Source: JBBRHH01 sp038222915 (GTDB taxonomy: Bacteria > Planctomycetota > Phycisphaerae > Tepidisphaerales > Tepidisphaeraceae). From it: a stretch of 28,080 bases of DNA. The translations under genes were made by a program, and so were the position numbers. The stretch spans positions 1 to 28,080 of the forward strand of contig JBBRHH010000006.1 of the NCBI GenBank assembly GCA_038222915.1, written 5' to 3'. The notes beneath the pieces were generated by a model. The model searched no databases and was not told where the DNA came from. It saw only the letters and a program-made list of their open reading frames with translations. Of the stretch, positions 8,101 to 14,571 are shown piece after piece; positions within the stretch are counted from its first letter, which is position 1; every line of letters begins with the position of its first letter.

Positions 8101-8707
8101 CATTCAGATGCTTCTCCGAATAAGTAACGGTATCGATCTGCGCACCACCGCTCATGACATCGGCGCCAGTGCCGCCGCGCAACAGATCGTTGCCGTTCTC
8201 GCCCATCAGCGTATCGATCCCGTCCGCGCCATCGAGTGAGTCGTCATTGTCCCCGCCCAGCATCGAATCGTTCCCGCTCCCGCCCAGCAACGTATCGTTC
8301 CCGGCGTTGCCGAAAATCAAATCGTCCCCGCTGCCGCCATCAATGGAGTCAGCGCCCCCATTGCCAACCAGCGAATCATTTCCATCCGCGCCCTGAATGT
8401 TGTCAGCGCCAGCGCCGCCAAAGATCGTGTCCTTGCCCAACCCGCCGCGCAGCGTGGTCGGCACAGTGATCGAAGTGTCGAGGGTAATCTTGTCATCCCC
8501 GCCAAACCCATCCACCGTCACTGAAGACAGCCCGCCGTTCAGCGTCTGCACTTTACCGTTCAGCGTCACCGTGTTGGTGCTGCCGCTACGGTGCACCACG
8601 ATGGTGTCGTTGGAATTGGTGCCGGCGACGACCAGCGCCCCCGTATTACTCAACGTCGCCGATAAAAGCTGGCGAGGTTCCAAAACTTCAATCATACCCT
8701 CCGACAT
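5174..8707 (-). CDS. Secreted LEPR-XLL / RTX-like calcium-repeat protein with cadherin-like domains
   Basis: A 1177-residue secreted or surface protein. The start ATG 8707 has AGGAG (8713-8717) 5 bases upstream; the frame is open a few codons further. Residues 1-20 contain LEPRQLLSA, the planctomycete LEPR-XLL N-terminus. Then come a beta-rich segment (about 25-85), a long series of RTX-type nonapeptides GGxGxDxLxGG (about 90-530, with several non-repeat spacers such as YSARTDALTLN), and three Ig/cadherin-like tandem domains (about 552-880) with VLSNDTNPETGD, DNDYDPDEDN and DADGDG calcium motifs. A second beta segment plus RTX block (about 916-1160) has the same order as the N-terminal part. 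RTX nonapeptides bind calcium outside the cell. No enzymatic domain is visible, so a structural, adhesive or matrix role is an inference. It overlaps the AtuA-like gene by 26 bases at the 3' end. Confidence 0.9.
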   Translation of the reverse strand: MSEGMIEVLEPRQLLSATLSNTGALVVAGTNSNDTIVVHRSGSTNTVTLNGKVQTLNGGLSSVTVDGFGGDDKITLDTSITVPTTLRGGLGKDTIFGGAGADNIQGADGNDSLVGNGGADSIDGGSGDDLIFGNAGNDTLLGGSGNDSMLGGDNDDSLDGADGIDTLMGENGNDLLRGGTGADVMSGGAQIDTVTYSEKHLNVTATIPDAASSTGNGTAGENDSIASDVENLTGGFVNDNLTGNGQANVLDGGAGNDVLNGQGGTDSLIGGLGNDVLNGGAGTDTADYSARTDALTLNTDGLADSGAAGETDTIGTDIEVVQGGSNSDLITGSSANQSLSGNGGNDTLVGGGGDDDLHGGAGLDTVDYTEYNNRYDTSDPTNVNKVSLDDLANDGMVQNGTQVEHDNVHSDVENVIGWDGKDSIVGNSQDNYLDGRGGNDTIDGMDGKDTILGGDGDDSLMGGLGDDIILGQEGMDTISGGDGWDTIDGGAGQDSLMGDGGDDYFINSDKETDFIDGGTGTNYYQDTTPDVNSSGGQDNIIGDVNIYDPVSPDAPTAVDDFYDTNGLTTAIVRVARPHQVIKPNEIASPTQYTIDVLSNDTNPETGDNSNLTITDVSDPQFGTTSIVNNEVVYTPDDSFSGSDDFVYQITNGNGTFSTAHVTIFTSEGEGSGGGDNSSPIAYEDTIAVPDDRSGGADFFVSPLDNDYDPDEDNLSIFSFTQPAVGSVDRTEGGDELHYQAPDDVQSVNTSFTYTISDGNGGFDTATIFVNPDGHIVEPTAENFGVGFDSNNPAPVHISLGDHAFDADGDGVFITYAGGEGSPQHGSVEVDPDGQGMTYTADSTYDSSVQFDRVDYTVNDGHGGEASGTVFVNNASWDGGGGTDIAPAVARPGFAALKVAAPLVVQPFGAVNNAGKITVDGTNNADTIIITQDATKIHVVINGGASTDFLVGAVTSIVVNGLGGADTIRLSATNGTLPVTKPSTLNGGDGNDLIIGGNGNDFIYGGADNDSMFGQAGNDVISGGTASFGTADGKDEFHGGAGKDAIDYSHRTDSVTVNLLTGTGGATGEGDTIPQKDIEDIWGGTNADKLVGDNNANFISGGGGDDKIFGLGGNDQLVASQGFDNVFGGTGADTIFMAGDAAQDKYAFAGGKGVGDTDTIDLKPNGTELDITTADQAP

Positions 8708-9021
8708 AGTCACTCCTCTCACGGCACACTTCTGAATAATCAGGAATGCCGGACTTCAAAAAAAGCGCTTCGTCTGACATGCAGACAGTGGCCTGGTTCC
8801 TGACGAGGCATTGAGACCGCTACATAAGTTTGCGGTCCTGTCTACACGGCCGGTCATGCTAACACGTCCGTGCTCCGGTTCAACCAATACTTCTCAACCG
8901 AATCCGGATGAAGGTGTCACAGCGTCCATACAAACGTTGCAACCGCCAAGGAGTGTACAGATGAACCGCCCGCCCGCTTCATATAAACTCGCCGCCCCTC
9001 CATAACCCTCCAGAAAACTGC
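8708..9021. other. Intergenic region between two minus-strand genes
   Basis: About 314 bases upstream of the calcium-repeat gene and downstream of... the alkyltransferase stop at 9022. It should hold the promoter of the calcium-repeat gene. A weak minus-strand candidate is TTGAAG followed after 15 bases by TATTCA just upstream of the gene, but the spacing is poor. A plus-strand AAGGAG followed after 8 bases by a 14-codon frame (8961-9005) is also present; nothing supports it as a gene. I see no clear terminator. Confidence 0.4.
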
Positions 9022-9372
9022 TTACAACGGTTGAAAAACCGCCTTCATATCCACTTTCCCGCCCGCCACCGCCACTCCTTCCTCCGCCAGCATTTCCTTT
9101 TTCCGCCTCAAACCATGTGCAAACCCTGTCAAAGTTCCCCCGCTCCCCACCACCCGATGGCAGGGCACGACAGGCGCATATGGATTCTTATTCAGCGCAT
9201 TTCCCACCGCCCGATACGCTCTGGTATTTAATTTTCGCGCAATTTGACCGTACGTAGTCACCCGCCCTCGCTCAATCCGCGACGTCAACGCCCAGACCCG
9301 CTGATTAAAACTCATTCCGGCCAGCAGTTTCCCCGCCTTGATCGCCGTCTCCATTTCCACGTCGCTCATCAT
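9022..9372 (-). CDS. ogt: Methylated-DNA--protein-cysteine methyltransferase (C-terminal domain only)
   Basis: A 116-residue DNA repair protein that removes alkyl groups from O6-alkylguanine by transfer to its own cysteine. The active-site motif PCHRV is at residues 70-74 with C71 present, so it is a true transferase rather than a cysteine-less alkyltransferase-like protein. The helix-turn-helix region (FNQRVWALTSRIERGRVTTYGQIA) precedes RAVGNAL, whose R54 is the expected arginine finger. The poorly conserved N-terminal domain of full-length Ogt/Ada proteins is absent, giving the short single-domain form. Start ATG 9372 has GAGGTG 5 bases upstream; ATG 9369 is also possible. It is divergent from the membrane protein at 9528. 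Confidence 0.9.
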   Translation of the reverse strand: MMSDVEMETAIKAGKLLAGMSFNQRVWALTSRIERGRVTTYGQIARKLNTRAYRAVGNALNKNPYAPVVPCHRVVGSGGTLTGFAHGLRRKKEMLAEEGVAVAGGKVDMKAVFQPL

Positions 9373-9527
9373 CTTTTCACCTCGCCAGAAATGGCGTCAC
9401 CATCATATCGTGAAAACGACGCTCCATCGAAATCCGGCGTCGCCACCAGCCAGCCACCTTCATCCGTTTGCGTACCAGACGATTTTCCGTAACCATGCAC
9501 GGTGGAGATTTTTCGAGGACCCAATCC

Positions 9528-10220
9528 ATGAACAACGCCATTGCAACAGCGGCCGACTACGCCGATGCGATGATCACCGCCCGCCGTGCGAAAAACTGGC
9601 TCTTTCTCATTCTCCTGCTCATGCTCCTCATCCAGGTTGGCTCGTTCTTCGCCCTCCGCACCCAGCACTACACCGAGCCCGGCGTCGCCCTCGCCATCCC
9701 TGCCACCCTGCCCGCCGCCGATGCAGCCCTGCCCCCAGTACTCTCCACCGAATCGGCCGTCAGCGAACCGCGCTGGGTCCAGGCCATCCGCTATTGCACC
9801 GCAGTCATCAATTTCCTCGGCATCACCCTCGTTCTCGTCCTCGCGATCGTCCTCCTCTTGATCGTCAAAATCATGCTCGTCGGCCGTCTCATCGGTGTCT
9901 CCCGCGTCACCTCCGCCTTCATCTGGTGCATCGTCCTCGCCGTCCTGCTCTTCCCCTGGCAGGCCTATCTCGCCAGCCAGAACGCGGCCTCCGTCGACTT
10001 CCAGATCCCCGGCGTCCTCTTCACCTGGTCCGATCTCCAGCACGCAAACTTCCAACCCGCCAACACCTCCGAGGCCATCCTCAAATGGTCCCGCTTCGTG
10101 GTATATCCAATTATTGCAATATTACTTCTCCTCCTCGTGCAGGCCGCCAGCAGCCGTGGCATTCGCGCCGCCCTCGGTGAAAACGAAGGCGAACTCGCCG
10201 ATTCCAGGATCCGTGTATAA
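9528..10220 (+). CDS. Unknown four-helix membrane protein
   Basis: A 230-residue integral membrane protein that I do not recognise. Hydrophobic segments are at about residues 24-43, 95-118, 128-147 and 190-206; the loop from 44 to 94 is proline- and alanine-rich and probably periplasmic. The in-frame ATG at 9468 is less likely than ATG 9528, which has GAGGA (9515-9519) 8 bases upstream. The C-terminal tail is charged. There are no catalytic motifs. A hairpin with a short T-run lies about 90 bases downstream. Function cannot be inferred from the neighbours. Confidence 0.75.
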   Translation: MNNAIATAADYADAMITARRAKNWLFLILLLMLLIQVGSFFALRTQHYTEPGVALAIPATLPAADAALPPVLSTESAVSEPRWVQAIRYCTAVINFLGITLVLVLAIVLLLIVKIMLVGRLIGVSRVTSAFIWCIVLAVLLFPWQAYLASQNAASVDFQIPGVLFTWSDLQHANFQPANTSEAILKWSRFVVYPIIAILLLLLVQAASSRGIRAALGENEGELADSRIRV

Positions 10221-10310
10221 AAGCCCCGCCATCCGCATTATTCTGGCAGGAATGTTTTCAGCAGCAGTGTTGCCTTTTCCGCCCCAGGGCCGAAAAATCC
10301 ATCAGGATTA

Positions 10311-10360
10311 AAGCCACACAGGCCCGATAACGCCCGCCGGGCATTGTGGCTTCAGGTTTT
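10311..10360 (+). terminator. Possible rho-independent terminator
   Basis: The arms AAGCCACA (10311-10318) and TGTGGCTT (10345-10352) pair perfectly over 8 bases, with more G-C pairing inside (CCCG with CGGG), and CAGGTTTT follows. It lies 90 bases after the membrane-protein gene and just before the gene at 10387. The T-run is short, so termination is only plausible. Confidence 0.4.
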
Positions 10361-10386
10361 GTTCGAATGAGTCGATTTTTGATGAG

Positions 10387-10941
10387 ATGCGTTTCGTGAG
10401 CGAAGATCCCGCCTCAGTCCGACCCGGCAGCACGCGTCGCGTAAAACACGTCAATGCGCGCCAACTGTCTGGCGAAGAAGAGCGCGTCCTGCGCGAGCAA
10501 TCCCCACGCGCCGCGACCCTGAAGCTTGCCACCGCCCACACCATCTCCATCCCCTCACCCCACGACTCCTCACAAACCGCGCTGGACCCAACGCAATTCG
10601 CCCACCGACGCCGCAAACGCAATCACGCAATCCAATACCGCCTCACCCAGGTCCTCACCGCCCTCGCCTTCGTGTGCGGCATGCTAGGCCTCGTCCTCTC
10701 CATCTGGGCCGACGAAGCCGACATCGGAAATGTTTTCAGTATTCTGGGTGTTGGCTGCGGCGGCGTCGCCCTGTTCCTAAGCGACCAAACCCAGCTCGCC
10801 TCCCGCCTCAAAGGCTACGCGGCCGCCGCCGTCGGCCTAAGCGTCCTCGCCCTCGCGATGAATCTCATCTGGTCCCATTTCCACGCCGACAATAAACTCG
10901 CCCCCCAGTTCCCGTCCACCTCTCAGACCAGACTGGACTAG
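10387..10941 (+). CDS. Unknown small membrane protein
   Basis: A 184-residue protein that I do not recognise. The first 80 residues are polar and positively charged with a basic cluster HRRRKRNH at about 73-80. Three hydrophobic segments follow at about 88-107, 113-131 and 142-163, including the small-residue-rich ILGVGCGGVALFL, and the tail is polar. The start ATG 10387 has no strong Shine-Dalgarno, so the true start is uncertain. Codon use is like the neighbouring plus-strand genes. It follows the four-helix membrane protein on the same strand, with a probable terminator between them. Confidence 0.65.
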   Translation: MRFVSEDPASVRPGSTRRVKHVNARQLSGEEERVLREQSPRAATLKLATAHTISIPSPHDSSQTALDPTQFAHRRRKRNHAIQYRLTQVLTALAFVCGMLGLVLSIWADEADIGNVFSILGVGCGGVALFLSDQTQLASRLKGYAAAAVGLSVLALAMNLIWSHFHADNKLAPQFPSTSQTRLD

Positions 10942-10958
10942 ATCCAGAGTTCAAGGGG

Positions 10959-11333
10959 TCACTGCAACACTTTTTCAACGGCAAAATACACCTGCCCATC
11001 GCCGTCATCGTGCGGCGTAATCCGCACGTTTTCCAGATCATTGAGTCCCAATCGATGTCGCCCCTCGTTCAAAGAACTTGCAATGGAGCTCGCGCCGCCT
11101 GACGCCAATGGCATGGATCCTTCCGCTGCGATGTTCACACGCGTCACATCCCCAGGACAGGCCAGCATCAGCGGCATCGCCGCTGGAGTCAGACAGCACC
11201 CTCCCGCAACCCGCTCCCCGAAATCATTCACCGAGTTGTCGGCCGTCTCCCACATCACACTGATCCGCTCGACACCCGGCGTCTGCGCCAGATCGTGAAG
11301 CTCGCACAGCAACTCTGATTCAGTAACTCGCAT
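10959..11333 (-). CDS. Unknown 124-residue protein
   Basis: A soluble protein with no recognised domain or signal peptide. The start ATG 11333 has GGAG (complement of 11342-11345) 8 bases upstream, which is ideal; a GTG further upstream in the frame is less likely. The protein starts MRVTESELLCELHDLAQTPG and has a central AGGCCLTPAAMPLMLACPGD segment with two neighbouring cysteines and one more, then a polar C-terminus. It converges with the gene ending at 10941. The region around its ribosome binding site contains TTTCGCCACGGA, which recurs in the inverted repeat at 11647-11704. Confidence 0.6.
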   Translation of the reverse strand: MRVTESELLCELHDLAQTPGVERISVMWETADNSVNDFGERVAGGCCLTPAAMPLMLACPGDVTRVNIAAEGSMPLASGGASSIASSLNEGRHRLGLNDLENVRITPHDDGDGQVYFAVEKVLQ

Positions 11334-11474
11334 GGGACACACTCCGTGGCGAAATGAACGACGGACCTAAGCCGAAGCAACCCCTATGCCACCCTAAGAA
11401 CACCCTGCAATTCGAACCCAACCACGGCCACATTTTGGCCGATAGCGTCAATAAGTTCAGGAGAAAATGAGAAG

Positions 11475-11648
11475 ATGACGCCAGCCAAACCCAACCTCCC
11501 CAAAACCCAGGCCAACCCCGTGACAAACCGCGTCAACCTGACCGCCGCCAACTACACAAATCGCACCGTCACGCCCACTACGGACACTTCCATCGCTCGC
11601 GAAGACCGGGCCGGCGAAGAGCCCGAACGCTGGGACGGTTTAAGCTAG
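11475..11648 (+). CDS. Small unknown Thr/Asn-rich protein
   Basis: A 57-residue frame too short for ordinary gene finding. It starts at ATG 11475 with AGGAG (11459-11463) 11 bases upstream, a little far, and GAGAAG directly before. It reads MTPAKPNLPKTQANPVTN..., is rich in Thr, Asn, Pro and Ala, and ends in an acidic EDRAGEEPERWDGLS tail. No hydrophobic segment is present, so it is probably soluble and possibly disordered. The stop codon TAG abuts the left arm of a 17-base inverted repeat, consistent with a transcript end. The codon use is C-rich like true genes here. I do not recognise it. Confidence 0.4.
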   Translation: MTPAKPNLPKTQANPVTNRVNLTAANYTNRTVTPTTDTSIAREDRAGEEPERWDGLS

Positions 11649-11704
11649 CGGTCCGTGGCGAAAAGATGCAAGCTGGGCCCGCGCGACTTTCGCCACGGAC
11701 TGCT
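11647..11704 (+). repeat. Inverted repeat (17-base arms, one mismatch)
   Basis: Left arm 11647-11663 and right arm 11688-11704 pair over 17 bases with one mismatch (core GTCCGTGGCGAAA / TTTCGCCACGGAC, 13 of 13), around a 24-base loop that contains GGGCCC. No T-run follows on either strand. It may be a transcript-end structure after the small gene, a processed hairpin, or a mobile-element remnant. Confidence 0.75.
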
Positions 11705-11773
11705 AACTAGCCCCCTCCGCCGTCGACGCGCGCCCATCAATTCGGTAACTTGGTCCCAACAGGACGTCATGGC

Positions 11774-11989
11774 ATGGACCAGTGGACTAAAGTCATCGCC
11801 GCCAGCGTCAGTCCCATCATCGTCATCTCCGCCTGCGGACTCCTCTGTCTCGCCTTCTACAACCGAATGGCCGCGATCGTGAACCGCCTGCGCACCGCGA
11901 GCTGCCGACGACTTCACCCCATCCGAAGAAACTCCATAGAGCCGAACACCCCGAGTTTTTTCAGTCGCCGAGGTAATCGAGAACATTGA
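11774..11989 (+). pseudogene. Truncated DUF2721-like membrane protein remnant
   Basis: The first 40 residues read MDQWTKVIAASVSPIIVIS then ACGLLCLAFYNRMAAIVNRLRT, which is the first transmembrane helix and the NRxAxIVxRLR loop of the DUF2721 family. Normal members are roughly 130 residues with further helices. Here the next residues (ASCRRLHPIRRNSIEPN...) are unlike the family and the frame stops at residue 71. I read both other plus frames after 11895 and found no continuation of the family, so this looks like a deletion rather than a simple frameshift. AGGA at 11761-11764 lies 9 bases before the ATG. Confidence 0.5.
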
Positions 11990-12208
11990 GCTCTTCGCTT
12001 CCGCCCATACCGACATGCGATGTGATATCGCGGGCCCTGAGAGGCTGAACAGCGCCTAGGAGAACGCGCGCAGGCCCGCACACAGGCAGTCCAAAACGAT
12101 TCTGCGGAAAGTAATCTGGCCTATTGGAATTGGGTTTCGTGCTCGACGGTTTCATCCGCAGCACCGGGCGGCGAAGCCCTCGTCAAATTTCAGTGCAGTC
12201 GTGCGACC
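11990..12208. other. Non-coding stretch between DUF2721 remnant and phosphatase gene
   Basis: About 220 bases. A minus-strand frame ending MGGSEELNVLDYLGD can be read across 11961-12008 and its upstream part, but nothing supports it as a gene. I see no terminator or promoter that I would defend. The stretch may be debris of the deletion that truncated the DUF2721 gene. Confidence 0.35.
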
Positions 12209-13591
12209 CTACGAAGGCGTCACCAGCACCGACCCCCGCTTCCGCTGCCCGCTCCGCCCCACATCCATTACCCGCCCGTTTTCATCCAGCGCCATATGAA
12301 ACCGCTCCTCCCCTTGAAGGCGATGCAACGTCAAATGATAGTCCCGGCTGCTGGCCGCGAGGATGTGCATTTTCTCCGGCGACTGCGGAGCACGAATCAT
12401 CCCCCACGACCCATCACCCAGATACAGCACCCCATCATCGTTGGGCATTCCATCAATCAGCGGCTTGGTCCGCTTAAACGTGTGATCGTGGTGCTCGAGC
12501 ACCACCGGCACGCGATGCTTGTCGAACAGCGGCGTCCAGTGTTCCCGGTTTTCCTCGCCCGTCCCCTTCTTGGCCGGTTCATTGTTCGCCTGCGTCGACG
12601 CCATGTTCCGGAACGACGGATACGCCGGCACATGATTCACCGCGATCACATGCGGATGGTCGACCCGATCGGCCAGCACCTTGTTCAGCCACGAAGTCTG
12701 TTCGCCGCCGATCGGCGACGTGTGCCCCGAGTCGAGCAGCACGAGGCTGAGGTAGTCGCCAAAGTCGAGCGTGTTGTAACCAGTGTCCGGGTAAAGCCCA
12801 TCAAAAAGCGCGTAAAAGAACGGCGCTTTCGTGCGCGGCTTGTCATACCCTCCGTCCACTTCGTGATTCCCAATCGTGGCAACCAGCGGAATCAGCCGCC
12901 CATCCCGACCGACCATCGTCCGGCTGTAGTTACGCAAAAAAGTAAGGCTGGCATCAATGTTCGTTCCGTTCTCATAAGCCAGATCCCCGCCAATCAGCGC
13001 AAACATCGGGTCCTGCCGTGCCGCCTGAATGTTGTTCGCAACCGCGTGCTTGTTGATGCCGCAATCGCCGCCGGAAATAAAGCTGATCGCGTCCGTCGCC
13101 TTGGCGGGCATCGTCCGGAACCGATAAGTCGGCGAATTCCGCCCAATGCGAAGCTGATAGTTGGTCCCCGGCGTCAGCCCGGTCAGCTCGGCTCGAAAAA
13201 CCTTCAAATCAGACTTTGGATAAGGCCGCGGCGTCGGCTCCGCGGAAAGCCACGGATCTTTCAGGCTGGAAGTGTAATAGACCTTCGTGCTGGACGTCTC
13301 GCCCACTGTCCCAATCCACTGCACGGTCATCGTCGTCGTCGGATCGCGCTGCCAGGTAAGAAAAAGCGTGGTCGGAATAAACGAAGGATCTTCGGTGACA
13401 GTGTAGAGCGCATCGCCCGACGAATGCGTCGTGGCCACCGCGCGGGTGGTAGCGGGATGCGTCGTCGCCACCGGTTGGGTCGCAGGCTCAAGCGAGAGAA
13501 TGTCCGCCCCCGACGCATTCCTGGAAAGCGCACAAGCCCCCGCCATTGTGCCAAGCGAAGCAAGAAATCCACGGCGGGATGTTTGAGCCAT
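12209..13591 (-). CDS. Tat-exported purple-acid-phosphatase-like metallophosphoesterase
   Basis: A 460-residue secreted phosphohydrolase. The start ATG 13591 has GGAG 9 bases upstream and puts the twin-arginine motif SRRGFLASLG at residues 5-14; the frame is open further upstream to a TTG. A Thr/Ala-rich linker (about 37-58) leads into a fibronectin-type N-terminal domain (about 65-160) as in purple acid phosphatases. The catalytic domain has GGDCG (D176), GGDLAY (D203, Y206), GNHE (N242, H243), VNHVPAY (H320) and HHDHTF (H368, H370), so the five metal-ligand blocks are all present. The usual GHxH is HHDH here. It should act in the periplasm or at the cell surface on phosphate esters; the natural substrate is unknown. 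Confidence 0.88.
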   Translation of the reverse strand: MAQTSRRGFLASLGTMAGACALSRNASGADILSLEPATQPVATTHPATTRAVATTHSSGDALYTVTEDPSFIPTTLFLTWQRDPTTTMTVQWIGTVGETSSTKVYYTSSLKDPWLSAEPTPRPYPKSDLKVFRAELTGLTPGTNYQLRIGRNSPTYRFRTMPAKATDAISFISGGDCGINKHAVANNIQAARQDPMFALIGGDLAYENGTNIDASLTFLRNYSRTMVGRDGRLIPLVATIGNHEVDGGYDKPRTKAPFFYALFDGLYPDTGYNTLDFGDYLSLVLLDSGHTSPIGGEQTSWLNKVLADRVDHPHVIAVNHVPAYPSFRNMASTQANNEPAKKGTGEENREHWTPLFDKHRVPVVLEHHDHTFKRTKPLIDGMPNDDGVLYLGDGSWGMIRAPQSPEKMHILAASSRDYHLTLHRLQGEERFHMALDENGRVMDVGRSGQRKRGSVLVTPS

Positions 13592-13666
13592 CGGGTGAAT
13601 CTCCATCAGTTGTAAGTTCGTTAGCCCGTTCCACGCGCGCAAGGCCGCGGAATCTACTGCGCGTGA

Positions 13667-13696
13667 TTAAAATACCATAACGCCCGCCATGGCGTT
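13667..13696 (-). terminator. Weak terminator-like hairpin after the prepilin-like gene
   Basis: On the minus strand, AACGCC and GGCGTT pair over 6 bases around a 6-base loop (13679-13696) and are followed by ATGGTATTTT. It lies 50-80 bases downstream of the stop at 13747, and upstream of the phosphatase gene. The stem is short, so this is a weak call. Confidence 0.25.
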
Positions 13697-13746
13697 GCCG
13701 CATTATCCTGATGACATCCAGCGATTACCCAATAGTGCTTAACTGG

Positions 13747-14553
13747 CTACTGCGCGAGGTCCGCCGTTTCAAAAACTTTCAGCATCGTGTCGAAAGCATT
13801 GGTGAGGTTGACGTAGTCGCTCAGATCCACGGTGTACTTGCTGTTGTCGTTCGGAAAGCTGACTACATGGCCATCGGTAAAGAGGATGTTGCAAAACTTC
13901 TGGCTGTGGTGCGTGGAAGGGTTGATGCCGAACGATCCGAAACCGGAGGGAGCCGGAAACTGAACATCAAGGGCCAGAGCGCGGATGCGTCGGCCATTGC
14001 GGTTATCGCCCATGTTCGCCAACTGAATGTGGGTAACCGGCAGCTTCAGCAGAGCGGCCGTATCGAACTGTCGCGTGACTGATGCGTGGCGGTAGTAGTA
14101 ACTGCACTGCGCCTGCTGCCAGCCAACGTGGGAGAGTTCCTCGTCCGCGTTGCTCGGATCGTCACTGCTGGGGCAGAAGAGCGCCTTGGGCTGGCTCGCA
14201 AGCTGATTTTGCAGAAGGAGACCAAGGCCTACCGGTGCGCCGTTAGAGAGCGAAATCAGGCTGGTCGGCGCTCCGGTGGAGGGATAAAAATCTCCAGCGC
14301 CAAAGATGGGCGGTGCCTTGGGACCAAAAGGGATCCGCCCATTGTTATCAATCGAGTAAGTATGAATCGCCAGACCAACCTGTTCAAGATTTGCCGCGCA
14401 ATTGGCCTTCCGGGCAGACTCCCACACCCGCGCCAGCGCTGGCAGCAGAAGGCTCATCAAGATCGAGATGATCCCGATGACAACCATCAATTCAACAAGG
14501 GTGAATGCGCGGCTGCCCACGCATTCACCCTGTCGATTGTTGACGGACATCAT
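13747..14553 (-). CDS. Prepilin-like protein (type II pseudopilin-like, H-X10-DG tail)
   Basis: A 268-residue protein with a prepilin N-terminus: a short leader ending SRA, then FTLVELMVVIGIISILMSLLL, with the invariant glutamate at mature position 5. The residue before the cleavage site is alanine instead of glycine, as seen in several planctomycete proteins. The globular part contains NCAANLEQVGLAIHTY (the conserved post-helix segment) and near the C-terminus HHSQKFCNILFTDGH, close to the H-X9-DG motif but with ten residues between. Such proteins are abundant in Planctomycetota and are probably anchored surface proteins; a pilus role is not shown. GGAG lies 5 bases before ATG 14553. It starts 18 bases after the PEP-CTERM gene stop and is probably co-transcribed with it. 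Confidence 0.88.
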   Translation of the reverse strand: MMSVNNRQGECVGSRAFTLVELMVVIGIISILMSLLLPALARVWESARKANCAANLEQVGLAIHTYSIDNNGRIPFGPKAPPIFGAGDFYPSTGAPTSLISLSNGAPVGLGLLLQNQLASQPKALFCPSSDDPSNADEELSHVGWQQAQCSYYYRHASVTRQFDTAALLKLPVTHIQLANMGDNRNGRRIRALALDVQFPAPSGFGSFGINPSTHHSQKFCNILFTDGHVVSFPNDNSKYTVDLSDYVNLTNAFDTMLKVFETADLAQ

Positions 14554-14571
14554 GATCGCTCCGGCGGAGGG

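Noticed and set aside
6125..8239. A 704-codon plus-strand open frame opposite the calcium-repeat gene
   Set aside because: It is the antisense of regular RTX codons; the product is rich in arginine, histidine and isoleucine with no domain, and the minus strand has clear RTX and cadherin motifs.
8961..9005. A 14-codon frame with AAGGAG 8 bases upstream (MNRPPASYKLAAPP)
   Set aside because: Good ribosome binding site but no downstream gene on the same strand for it to lead, and no conservation evidence available.
11961..12164. A 67-codon minus-strand frame ending MGGSEELNVLDYLGD
   Set aside because: No family signature and no convincing ribosome binding site; the region looks like debris next to the DUF2721 remnant.
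12296..13615. A 439-codon plus-strand frame opposite the phosphatase gene
   Set aside because: Arginine-rich shadow without motifs; the minus-strand gene has all catalytic blocks and a Tat signal.
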